Assembly (NCBI RefSeq): GCF_001026695.1
Contig: NZ_LDNB01000006.1
Span: 1-64,000 of the forward strand
Origin: Neobacillus vireti
GTDB taxonomy: Bacteria > Bacillota > Bacilli > Bacillales > Cytobacillaceae
Direction: 5' to 3'
Length of the DNA stretch: 64,000 bases
The translations under genes and the position numbers were made by a program. How positions within the stretch are numbered: the first letter of the stretch is position 1; every line of letters begins with the position of its first letter. Below the pieces are notes generated by a model that made no database searches, was not told the origin of the DNA, and saw only the letters and a list, made by a program, of their open reading frames with translations. This document shows, in pieces, positions 32,991-40,479 of the stretch.

Positions 32991-34256
32991 ATGAGGAAAA
33001 TATCAGTATTAATGTTCTCCATACTTTTTGTGGTTATGATGGCTTTGTCAGGCTGTAGTTCAACTAGTTCAGGCTCCGGGGGTTCTTCTTCAGCTAATGA
33101 AATTGTCTATTGGAACCCGTTTACAGGGCCTGATGGTAAGAATATGGAACAAATCGTTAATGAATATAACAAGACAAATCCAAAATTCAAGGTAAAAAAT
33201 GTATCCATTAAAGCTGATGATATGTATAAAAAGATCCCAACGGTCGTTAACTCTGGAAAAGGGATTCCTGATCTTACAATTGTCCATGCTGAGAGAATTA
33301 AACAATTTGTTGATAATGACTTATTAACCAAGTATGACGACAAATTGGCTGACCATCCTGAAATTAAAGCTGAAAACTATGTACCGGCAGGATGGAATAT
33401 TGGTGATCTTAATGGAAGCAGATATAGTGTTCCATTAGATGTACACAGTTTTGTCATGTATTACAATAAAGATTTACTAGAAAAATATGCACCACATGCA
33501 CTCGATGATAACGTGATAACCTTTGATGAAATAAAAGCCGCTGGAGAATTGGCTAAAAAAGATAAAATCATTGGTATTGGGATAACTTGGACCCGACCGA
33601 TCTTTTTATCGATTTACAATCAACTTGGTGGAGATATAACTAGTGACGGTGAAACACCAACTCTTAATACTCCAGAAGCTAAGAAAGCATTAGAACTATT
33701 AAAAGGATTAGTTGATGACAAAATTACTAACAAGGATGGAGAAGACCCAGGTCAGTTATTCAAATCCGGTAAGGCAATCTTTTTTCCAGAAGGAATCTGG
33801 ATGCAAAATAGTGTAAATGAAGCGAAAAATTTGAAGTGGGGTTTAACAAGCTTCCCTCAGATTTCGCCTGATAAAATTGTCAACTGGACGTCCTCACATC
33901 AATTCGTAATGTTTAAGGACAAAAATCGATCTGAAGAGAAGACGAAGGGTATAATGGATTTCCTTGATTATGTCAGAGAAAATTCACTTCCATGGGCTAA
34001 AGCTGGCCAAAATCCTGCAGCATTAGCGACATTAGAAAATCCTGAATATCAAAACTTACCACAATCATTTTTAGTGAAAAATCCTGAAATGCAAAATACG
34101 CTTAAAATCTTTGATTATAAATACAATGGATTTGTAGCAGAAGAAGTTGATAAATTAGTCGGTGATGCGATCTATGGAAAATTAAATATTGATAAAGGAT
34201 TAAAATCAGCTCAAAAGGCAGTCGAGGATAAAATTGCAACAAACAATAAAAAATAA
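32991..34256 (+). CDS. sugar ABC transporter substrate-binding lipoprotein
   Basis: The 421-residue protein has a lipoprotein signal (LSGC, Cys22), a Ser/Gly linker, and the extracellular solute-binding family 1 fold (EIVYWNPFTGPDGKNM, IPDLTIVHAERI, YSVPLDVHSFVMYYNKDL). It should capture an oligosaccharide outside the cell and deliver it to the two permeases encoded next. It is 194 bases after the GH2 gene. A perfect stem-loop follows and may raise its transcript level relative to the permeases. Confidence 0.92.
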   Translation: MRKISVLMFSILFVVMMALSGCSSTSSGSGGSSSANEIVYWNPFTGPDGKNMEQIVNEYNKTNPKFKVKNVSIKADDMYKKIPTVVNSGKGIPDLTIVHAERIKQFVDNDLLTKYDDKLADHPEIKAENYVPAGWNIGDLNGSRYSVPLDVHSFVMYYNKDLLEKYAPHALDDNVITFDEIKAAGELAKKDKIIGIGITWTRPIFLSIYNQLGGDITSDGETPTLNTPEAKKALELLKGLVDDKITNKDGEDPGQLFKSGKAIFFPEGIWMQNSVNEAKNLKWGLTSFPQISPDKIVNWTSSHQFVMFKDKNRSEEKTKGIMDFLDYVRENSLPWAKAGQNPAALATLENPEYQNLPQSFLVKNPEMQNTLKIFDYKYNGFVAEEVDKLVGDAIYGKLNIDKGLKSAQKAVEDKIATNNKK

Positions 34257-34303
34257 AATTGCTAGAAATTAGTTTATTAATATTGGGTGGTTAGCAGAAT
34301 TAT

Positions 34304-34337
34304 AGAGAAATCCTTATAAGAGCATAAGGATTTCTCT
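34304..34337 (+). other. intercistronic stem-loop between binding protein and permease genes
   Basis: AGAGAAATCCTTAT (34304-34317) and ATAAGGATTTCTCT (34324-34337) form a perfect 14-bp stem with a 6-nt loop (AAGAGC). It is followed by CTCTATTC, a poor T run. It could be a partial terminator or a 3' stabiliser of the binding-protein mRNA segment. Confidence 0.75.
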
Positions 34338-34373
34338 CTCTATTCGATAACTTAAGAATAGGAGTTTAAATTT

Positions 34374-35306
34374 ATGATAAATGCTGGAGTGAACAAGGAA
34401 TTAAAAATGTCTTCAGGTATAGAAAAACATTCGGGTAAAAACCGTATTAATTTTTCTCCGTATCTTTACATCGGACCACATCTAATATTATTTGCAATTT
34501 TTTTTCTTTTCCCCACTTTATATGGTATTTATATTTCTTTTACCAACTGGGATCTAATAGGAGATCCCGAATTTGTAGGATTCGCTAATTATAAAGAAAT
34601 ATTGTTTAATCAAGACTCAACATTTTACGATCAATTACGTACTGGTTTGGGGAATACTTTTAAGTTTGTTCTTTTTACGGTTCCTGCTTGTATTATTGTT
34701 CCTTTACTATTAGCTGCAGGTCTTAACACTAAACCAAAGGGGATGAAGTTTTTTCAGGCATTATTCTACATGCCCACTTTGTTCTCCGTTTCTGCCGTAA
34801 TGATTATTTTTTCCATGCTTTATAGTGTTTCTTTTGGACCACTTAATCATTATCTTAATGTAGAAACGAACTGGCTCGCTACCCAGCCATACGCTTGGAT
34901 TACATTAGTGACTGTAACTGTTTGGTGGACGATCGGTGCGAATATGATTATTTATCAGGCCGCTCTTAACGGTATTTCAAAGGATTTATATGAAGCTGCC
35001 TCTATGGATGGGGCAAATAGTATCCAAAGATTCTTTAGAATCACTTTACCTAGCATAAGAGCTCAAATATTATATACTGTTGTCATTACAACAATCGCAC
35101 AATTTAATGTATATGGACAACCCCTTATGTTAACAAAAGGAGGACCAACAAGCTCAACTACAGTTTTGTTAATGTACATTCAAGAGAACGCATTTGGTTC
35201 TGGAATTTCCATTGCTGGTATTGGGGCTGCACTGGCTGTAATCCTGGGTTTATGTATTATGGTTGTTTCTGCGATCCAATTCTTCTTTTTAAGACAACGT
35301 GATTAG
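34374..35306 (+). CDS. sugar ABC transporter permease 1
   Basis: The 310-residue protein has six predicted membrane helices and the MalF-type EAA loop (YEAASMDGANSIQRFFRITLP) that contacts the ATPase. It belongs to the carbohydrate CUT1 group together with the next gene. AGGAG lies ten bases before the ATG. The long N-terminal tail before the first helix is hydrophilic. Confidence 0.93.
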   Translation: MINAGVNKELKMSSGIEKHSGKNRINFSPYLYIGPHLILFAIFFLFPTLYGIYISFTNWDLIGDPEFVGFANYKEILFNQDSTFYDQLRTGLGNTFKFVLFTVPACIIVPLLLAAGLNTKPKGMKFFQALFYMPTLFSVSAVMIIFSMLYSVSFGPLNHYLNVETNWLATQPYAWITLVTVTVWWTIGANMIIYQAALNGISKDLYEAASMDGANSIQRFFRITLPSIRAQILYTVVITTIAQFNVYGQPLMLTKGGPTSSTTVLLMYIQENAFGSGISIAGIGAALAVILGLCIMVVSAIQFFFLRQRD

Positions 35307-35318
35307 GAGGTGCTTACC

Positions 35319-36155
35319 TTGGAGAAAAAAAGAATTTCAAAAATTGTTGCTGTAATCTTTTTACTATTAATGGTGTTTATTTGGATTGTCCCTGTCTTGT
35401 ATACAATGATCAGTTCCTTCAAAAGTGAGGCCGATATTCAAACAAATGCTTTTACGATTTTACCTATTAATTGGGTTATTGGTAATTACCAGGATGTCCT
35501 TTTTGGTAATACAAGTGCTCCAGTTGCCAAATGGTTTATGAACTCGCTTATTATATCGGTATCACAAACAGTATTAGTATTAGTAATCGTTTCATTAGCT
35601 GGTTATGGATATTCAAGAATGAAATTTAAGGGAAGAGATGCTATCTTTGTCTTTTTAATGGCGACGATGATGTTCCCAGCAGTCGTAAATCTTATTCCAC
35701 TCTATAAAATTATTGATACATTGGGCTGGGTAAATAATTATTTAGCGGCGATTGTTCCAGGGGCAGCTGGAGTATTTAATATTTTTCTCATCAGACAGTT
35801 TATGCAGGGGATTCCTAAGGAATTTGATGAATCTGCGAGAGTGGATGGTGCCTCTGATTTCCAAATATTCTTTAAGTTGATCTTGCCATTGATAAGACCT
35901 GTATTGACAGTTGTAGCATTGTTTACATTTACAGCCTCTTGGAATGACTTCTTATGGCCATCTATTGTGTTTAATGATGTTGAAAAAATGCCAATTACAC
36001 CAGGATTACAATTACTCCAGGGGATGTATGCACTAGATGTAGCTCATGCTTTAACTGGAGCACTGGTAGCAATTGTTCCAACATTTATCCTATATTTATT
36101 TACACAAAAGTACTTTATGGAATCACTCTCCTTGTCATCCGGTGTTAAAGGATAA
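35319..36155 (+). CDS. sugar ABC transporter permease 2
   Basis: The 278-residue protein has six membrane helices and the MalG-type EAA loop (FDESARVDGASDFQIFFKLILP). It pairs with the permease encoded upstream. TTG at 35319 lies eight bases after AGGAGG; a GTG at 35310 overlaps that site. No ATP-binding subunit is encoded in this operon, so a shared MsmX-type ATPase from elsewhere is probably used, as for several B. subtilis sugar importers. Confidence 0.92.
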   Translation: MEKKRISKIVAVIFLLLMVFIWIVPVLYTMISSFKSEADIQTNAFTILPINWVIGNYQDVLFGNTSAPVAKWFMNSLIISVSQTVLVLVIVSLAGYGYSRMKFKGRDAIFVFLMATMMFPAVVNLIPLYKIIDTLGWVNNYLAAIVPGAAGVFNIFLIRQFMQGIPKEFDESARVDGASDFQIFFKLILPLIRPVLTVVALFTFTASWNDFLWPSIVFNDVEKMPITPGLQLLQGMYALDVAHALTGALVAIVPTFILYLFTQKYFMESLSLSSGVKG

Positions 36156-36187
36156 TAAAAACAAATTCTGCCTGTTAAGGAGGCTTA

Positions 36188-36607
36188 ATGGTGAATAGAA
36201 AGCTCGAGAGAAGATTACTTATGGTCGGTTCTACATGGCAAATACTATCAGGACTCCTTACCATTTTTGTTTATGCATCATATATAAAAAATAAAGGATT
36301 GAACTCCTCATATAACACTCTAGCAAAACTTGAGGCTGCCCAATCGATTTTTGGCAGTTTGTATATGTTTTCTGTTAGCTTTGGAATGCTATTTGTTATA
36401 CTGGGAATCTTAAACTTTGTTTTAGCGAAAACATTGAAGGACGATAAAGCAGAAGTAAAGAAACCTATCTGGTTTATTCTATTAGGGGTTGCTTCCTATT
36501 TAGTGATGGACCTTTTAGGGGCTTTAATGTTTCTATCGGCAGGAATTTTAGCATTAGCAAAAAATAAATCAATATCAAAGTTAGTAAACTGTCATTTACA
36601 AAATTAA
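36188..36607 (+). CDS. small membrane protein of the sugar operon, function unknown
   Basis: The 139-residue protein has four hydrophobic segments (near residues 10-30, 50-80, 92-110 and 110-125) and basic termini. I do not recognise a family. It lies between the permease and GH43 genes, on the same strand, with AAGGAGG ending four bases before ATG 36188 and seven before GTG 36191; the GTG may be the real start. It could assist transport or be a membrane-stress protein; the context alone supports a link to the operon. Confidence 0.7.
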   Translation: MVNRKLERRLLMVGSTWQILSGLLTIFVYASYIKNKGLNSSYNTLAKLEAAQSIFGSLYMFSVSFGMLFVILGILNFVLAKTLKDDKAEVKKPIWFILLGVASYLVMDLLGALMFLSAGILALAKNKSISKLVNCHLQN

Positions 36608-36610
36608 TAG

Positions 36611-36657
36611 TCTATAACCAAAGGAAAGTTAAACTTCCCTCATTTCTTTTGGTTATA
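36611..36657 (+). other. stem-loop between the small membrane protein and GH43 genes
   Basis: CTATAACCAAAGGAAA (36611-36626) pairs with TTTCTTTTGGTTATAG (36642-36657) over 16 positions with one G-U. No T run follows. The GH43 ribosome site begins 11 bases later, so it may affect transcript processing or GH43 expression. Confidence 0.7.
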
Positions 36658-36680
36658 GGTTGGATTTGGAGGAACTAATA

Positions 36681-37682
36681 ATGGAAACACAAACCCACAA
36701 CATTATTTCAAGTCAAAAAAATAAAATGTTTATGAATCCCCTGCTTGAAAGTGGTCCAGATCCATATATTTATAAACATACAGACGGTTACTATTATTTA
36801 ACCATTACTTTATCTGATCATATTGCAATTTGGAAGAGTCCGACCATAACAGGAATTTCGACAGCAGAGAAAAAAATAATATGGTCTCCCCCAGCAGAAG
36901 GTCCATATAGCCACAATATTTGGGCACCTGAAATACATTATATTAACGGAAAATGGTTCATTTATTTTACTGCCAATGATGGGGGTGGAGATGACACGCG
37001 GCAAATCTTTGTACTTGAAAATTCTTCTTCAGATCCATTGCTTGGCAAGTGGCATTTCAGGGGTGCGGTGAATACCGACCATCCTGGTTTAGATGGAACC
37101 GTTCTTCAGCATAATGATGAATTATATTTTATTTACTCAGGTTATGGATATTTTCCTGATTATGGATCAGCACTATACATAGCAAAAATGGAAAACCCAT
37201 GGACACTAATAGGTGAAAACATATTAATATCGGCTCCCGCTGAAGCATGGGAGAAACAAGGTGGAATGGCAATAAATGAAGGTCCTATATTTCTAAAACG
37301 GAATGGTAAAGTTTTTCTGGTTTTTTCTGCAAGTGCAACATGGTCTGATGACTATTGCTTAGGGATGCTTACAGCATGTGAAACGGCAAATCTTCTTGAT
37401 CCTGATTCTTGGGCAAAGTATCCAGGACCAGTTTTCTCGAAAAGTGTAAAAAAACGAGTATTTTCCCCTGGGCATAATAGCTTTACTCAATCCCCAGACG
37501 GATCTGAGGACTGGATCGTCTACCACGCGTTTTCGTTTTCGGAGGATGAAGGAGACCATGGTCTGGGAAGGCTTCGGAATCCAAGGGTTCAAAAAATCAA
37601 TTGGAAACCAGATGGTACCCCTAATTTTGGTACTCCACTACCAGCCTATACCCCGATGGTCATACCTTCTGGAGAAGTGTAG
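36681..37682 (+). CDS. glycoside hydrolase family 43 protein
   Basis: The 333-residue five-bladed propeller enzyme has the GH43 triad: Asp27 in SGPDPYIY (base), Asp138 in LDGTV (pKa modulator), and Glu200 in NEGPIF (acid). The family comprises alpha-L-arabinofuranosidases, beta-xylosidases and arabinanases. No signal peptide is visible, so it should act inside the cell on imported oligosaccharides. GGAGG precedes the ATG at 36681. It ends the sugar operon and is followed by a strong terminator. Confidence 0.9.
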   Translation: METQTHNIISSQKNKMFMNPLLESGPDPYIYKHTDGYYYLTITLSDHIAIWKSPTITGISTAEKKIIWSPPAEGPYSHNIWAPEIHYINGKWFIYFTANDGGGDDTRQIFVLENSSSDPLLGKWHFRGAVNTDHPGLDGTVLQHNDELYFIYSGYGYFPDYGSALYIAKMENPWTLIGENILISAPAEAWEKQGGMAINEGPIFLKRNGKVFLVFSASATWSDDYCLGMLTACETANLLDPDSWAKYPGPVFSKSVKKRVFSPGHNSFTQSPDGSEDWIVYHAFSFSEDEGDHGLGRLRNPRVQKINWKPDGTPNFGTPLPAYTPMVIPSGEV

Positions 37683-37785
37683 ACTTTATGTTTAAAAGCA
37701 GGAGGGAGTTCTCCTCCTAACCGTCTACCTCACACGGGAGGGGTGTTAGGCACCAATTTCCAATAAATGTATTGAATATGCATTC

Positions 37786-37818
37786 AAAAACCCCTATTCG
37801 ACTGTAGTAGGGGTTTTT
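37786..37818 (+). terminator. terminator after the sugar operon, symmetrical
   Basis: AAAAACCCCT (37786-37795) and AGGGGTTTTT (37809-37818) are perfect complements around a 13-base loop. A T run on one side and an A run on the other allow action in both directions. Upstream, 37683-37785 holds only weak hairpins and no gene. Confidence 0.9.
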
Positions 37819-37854
37819 GTAGTATCAGAATTTATATCATTGAACTTTGAGAAT

Positions 37855-38004
37855 TGTCCAGCTCCAGCGCCCTAGCGGCTAATGTCCTTCGCTCTCCGCC
37901 CTACGATAAGTCAACATCGAATCGCCTCCGGCTCTTCGTGTTTCCTTTATCTCAGTTGGAGCGCTCCAGGCCATACGCCGCTGACCAGGGCGCTTGCGCT
38001 TTTC
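37855..38004. repeat. Bacillaceae-type structured intergenic repeat
   Basis: This roughly 150-bp GC-rich segment starts TTGTCCAGCTCCAGCGCCC and ends GGGCGCTTGCGCTTTTC. AGCGCCCT (37866-37873) and AGGGCGCT (37987-37994) form its outer inverted arms. I recognise the ends from a dispersed intergenic repeat common in Bacillus genomes. It abuts the stop of the convergent lipoprotein gene. It is not protein coding. Only one copy is seen in this window. Confidence 0.6.
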
Positions 38005-38009
38005 TTGGT

Positions 38010-38825
38010 TTATTTTTTTGGCACATCTATAACAAATGGTACTGTGAAGACTTTACCATTGTGTTTAAATTGTCCCCAAACTTTATAAACGCCAGCTTCC
38101 GGGAAAATCGTCATAAAGATTACACTTGGTCCATTTCCTGAAGTGGTCATTGGATGAATGTGCAAGTATTTTTCGGCATCCGCACTGATGGCCACCGTAT
38201 GACCCATCGCCCCTAAATAGGGCTGCAGATTTTTTATCGGTTTGTTGGTTTTTGCATCCGTGATGGTAAACGTCATATGCAGCGTCTTTCCGGCCGCAAG
38301 TTGGCTAAATGTGAGTGACACTTTTTTGCCATCAACCACTTTGGTAAACGCCTCATCCGGAATTAGCGGTTCTTCCTTTGCAGGCTCTCCTTCGATATGA
38401 ACCCAGTGAGTTTCCAGACTGCTATCGCCACCGCCTTTTGGGGTTGACTCAGAAATAATTTTGTAGTCTCCTCCAGCAGGGAAGCTAGTTGTAATATTAA
38501 ATTTTCCATTCCCTTCATATTTAGGATGGATATGGGAAAAATAAGCTAAATCTTTACTAACGATAAATAAATGCATCTTTTTCTCGTGAACCGTCTCAAA
38601 TGTTTTTATCGGTTTACCATTCTTATCCATTATTAAAATGGAAATTGGAATTTCCACATTAGCTTGCGGTTGGTCTGTCAATGTCCATTCGGATTTAGTT
38701 GGAACCACATCGGTAGGGGTGGCACTCATTTTATGATCCATTGTCGACTTAGGGACTTTTATTGAATTGCATGCAGTTAGAAATACAACAGATAATAGTA
38801 AAATGCTAATAACAATTTGCTTCAT
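38010..38825 (-). CDS. lipoprotein with two HIHP-motif domains, possibly metal binding
   Basis: The 271-residue protein has a lipoprotein signal (LTAC, Cys19). Its two halves share a pattern: HIHP at 98-101 followed by FPAGGDYK, and HIHP at 222-225 followed by FPEAGVYK. This indicates an internal duplication of about 125 residues. The clustered histidines and methionines suggest metal, perhaps copper, binding at the cell surface, similar in style to YtkA-like domains; this is inference. GGAGAGGAG precedes the ATG at 38825. It is divergent from two membrane protein genes that may act with it. Confidence 0.7.
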   Translation of the reverse strand: MKQIVISILLLSVVFLTACNSIKVPKSTMDHKMSATPTDVVPTKSEWTLTDQPQANVEIPISILIMDKNGKPIKTFETVHEKKMHLFIVSKDLAYFSHIHPKYEGNGKFNITTSFPAGGDYKIISESTPKGGGDSSLETHWVHIEGEPAKEEPLIPDEAFTKVVDGKKVSLTFSQLAAGKTLHMTFTITDAKTNKPIKNLQPYLGAMGHTVAISADAEKYLHIHPMTTSGNGPSVIFMTIFPEAGVYKVWGQFKHNGKVFTVPFVIDVPKK

Positions 38826-39052
38826 GGAACATTCTCCTCTCCAATCATCGTCCATTACTCTAATGTACATTACCGGATTCAGCCAGTGCAAGAATTTACT
38901 GTAAATAAATAGCCAATTGCGCTAAAATTAATGATAGAATAAGGAATGAAGTTAGAAAAATGAAACATTTTATCTAGGAAATTCGTCTTCTAAAAGAAAG
39001 GCTGGCAGCTAAAGATTTCGTTTATTAAAATGCTGGTTTTGGAGGTAAGCAA

Positions 39053-39280
39053 TTGATACCGTTATATTTATTGCATGTTACAGCCGTCCCGCATAGTGAA
39101 AGTATGCTTTGGACATTTTTGGCCTGTAACGTCTTTGTCGTCACAGCAGGAATTGTATTTATGTATAAATTATTCACCCAAAAAAAAGTCCGAAATGTTG
39201 GAATCGTGTTCGGTATCGCCATAGCGATTAATTATATCCTAATCGCCATTTTGGGGGATCCATTTGACTTATTGGGATAA
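39053..39280 (+). CDS. small two-helix membrane protein, unknown
   Basis: This 75-residue protein starts at TTG 39053, with TTTGGAGG upstream. It has two hydrophobic helices (about 18-38 and 48-68) separated by a short basic loop (KLFTQKKVRNVG). It precedes a larger membrane protein by 17 bases, so the two are probably cotranscribed. I recognise no family. Confidence 0.65.
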   Translation: MIPLYLLHVTAVPHSESMLWTFLACNVFVVTAGIVFMYKLFTQKKVRNVGIVFGIAIAINYILIAILGDPFDLLG

Positions 39281-39297
39281 GGTCAGGAGAGGGGATA

Positions 39298-40290
39298 ATG
39301 AACTTGAAATATTATCGATTATGGGTAATCGCCTTTTTATTAAAATTTATTGGTTCTGCCTGGGATGCATCGTATCACTTTAAGTATTTGTTTGAGGAAT
39401 ATTCCATTCCCCATATTGTTAATACACTTGGATTTGCCCTCGGAGCGTATTTGTTATTTCAAGAGTGGCGGCGCTCCCATTTTATGGACCGATTTTCACG
39501 AAATCTGATTACGATTGGCTATGTATTATTCCTAATTGGTATTCCGTTAGACTTTACCTATCATATTGCCTATGGTATTGATTTAACAACGTGGAGCCCG
39601 ACCCACTTTATTTATTACATTGCCACAGATATTATGATTTTTGGGGTTTGGCGCGGTTACTACATGTTCACTAGAGATGTAAAGCCAACTTGGAAATCAA
39701 TGCATACTTGGTTCGCGATGTTTTTACTTGAATGTTTGATGTTCCCGAATATGCAGCAGGAAAATGGAGCGATTTCCTATGATCAATACATGCAGGGAAA
39801 ATCGATCGCCTCCGAAGAAATTCTTGCACTCATCTCCGACCCGGCTTCACAAATTTTTGGCGGTATTCCGGAGTGGGTTTACCCAATTTATTCAGTGCTA
39901 ATGGTTGCACTGCTGACGGTCATTATGATTCGAATTTTTCGCGACTATAACATACCTGTCATGGCCGCGGGGCTATATATTTTATTAAGATTTGTCGGTA
40001 AAGGGATTTTTGCTGCCGTTAATTACCCTACCTCCTATGTACCGATTACACTACTATTGATTCCCCTGTGCTATTTATTGTTTAGAAAAATAAACTGGCT
40101 GGCCGGGCTTATCGGCAGTCTAGGCTATTTCCTGGTTTTGTATGGTATCCATCAATCAGGCTGGCTGATTACACCGCCGCTTGTATTGTGGGAGCTTGTT
40201 CCGGTTGTGCTAGCGGGTGTCTTTGTTCCGGTTATCAGTGCGCTTGTAAAACCGATGCCGCTAGTGAAAAAGAATCGGCAGCCGGCATAA
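39298..40290 (+). CDS. multi-helix membrane protein with conserved-looking histidines, unknown
   Basis: The 330-residue protein has eight or nine hydrophobic helices. Histidines sit at or near helix ends (ASYHFKYLF, SIPHIVN, DFTYHIAYG, SPTHFIYY), a layout seen in haem- or metal-handling membrane proteins. I do not recognise the family. GGAGAGGGG precedes the ATG. Its divergent neighbour is the HIHP lipoprotein, so a shared role in metal or redox handling is possible but unproven. Confidence 0.7.
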   Translation: MNLKYYRLWVIAFLLKFIGSAWDASYHFKYLFEEYSIPHIVNTLGFALGAYLLFQEWRRSHFMDRFSRNLITIGYVLFLIGIPLDFTYHIAYGIDLTTWSPTHFIYYIATDIMIFGVWRGYYMFTRDVKPTWKSMHTWFAMFLLECLMFPNMQQENGAISYDQYMQGKSIASEEILALISDPASQIFGGIPEWVYPIYSVLMVALLTVIMIRIFRDYNIPVMAAGLYILLRFVGKGIFAAVNYPTSYVPITLLLIPLCYLLFRKINWLAGLIGSLGYFLVLYGIHQSGWLITPPLVLWELVPVVLAGVFVPVISALVKPMPLVKKNRQPA

Positions 40291-40294
40291 TAAC

Positions 40295-40327
40295 AAGAAG
40301 GTGTCTCCAATGGAGGCACCTTCTTTT
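40295..40327 (+). terminator. Rho-independent terminator
   Basis: AAGAAGGTGTCTCC and GGAGGCACCTTCTT form a 14-bp stem (one mismatch) around AAT, followed by a short T run (TTTTCATTTT). It separates the membrane gene pair from nirB. Confidence 0.9.
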
Positions 40328-40355
40328 CATTTTCGTAAAGCCTTTATGACAATAA

Positions 40356-40427
40356 TGTGAAATCATTCACATACAGTGGTTAAATGTGACGTACCTCACA
40401 ATTTTTTCAAGCTGCAGGGTTTACAAT
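40356..40427 (+). promoter_or_regulatory. nirB promoter with two FNR/CRP-type boxes
   Basis: TGTGAAATCATTCACA (40356-40371) and TGTGACGTACCTCACA (40385-40400) both fit TGTGA-N6-TCACA exactly. The -10 TACAAT is at 40422-40427. If transcription starts at 40434, the second box is centred at -41.5 and the first at -70.5. These are the classical positions for activation by an FNR-like protein. Confidence 0.8.
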
Positions 40428-40479
40428 TTAACTATAAAGAAAACATTAATTAACTTAAATATATAGGGAGCGATCCAAC

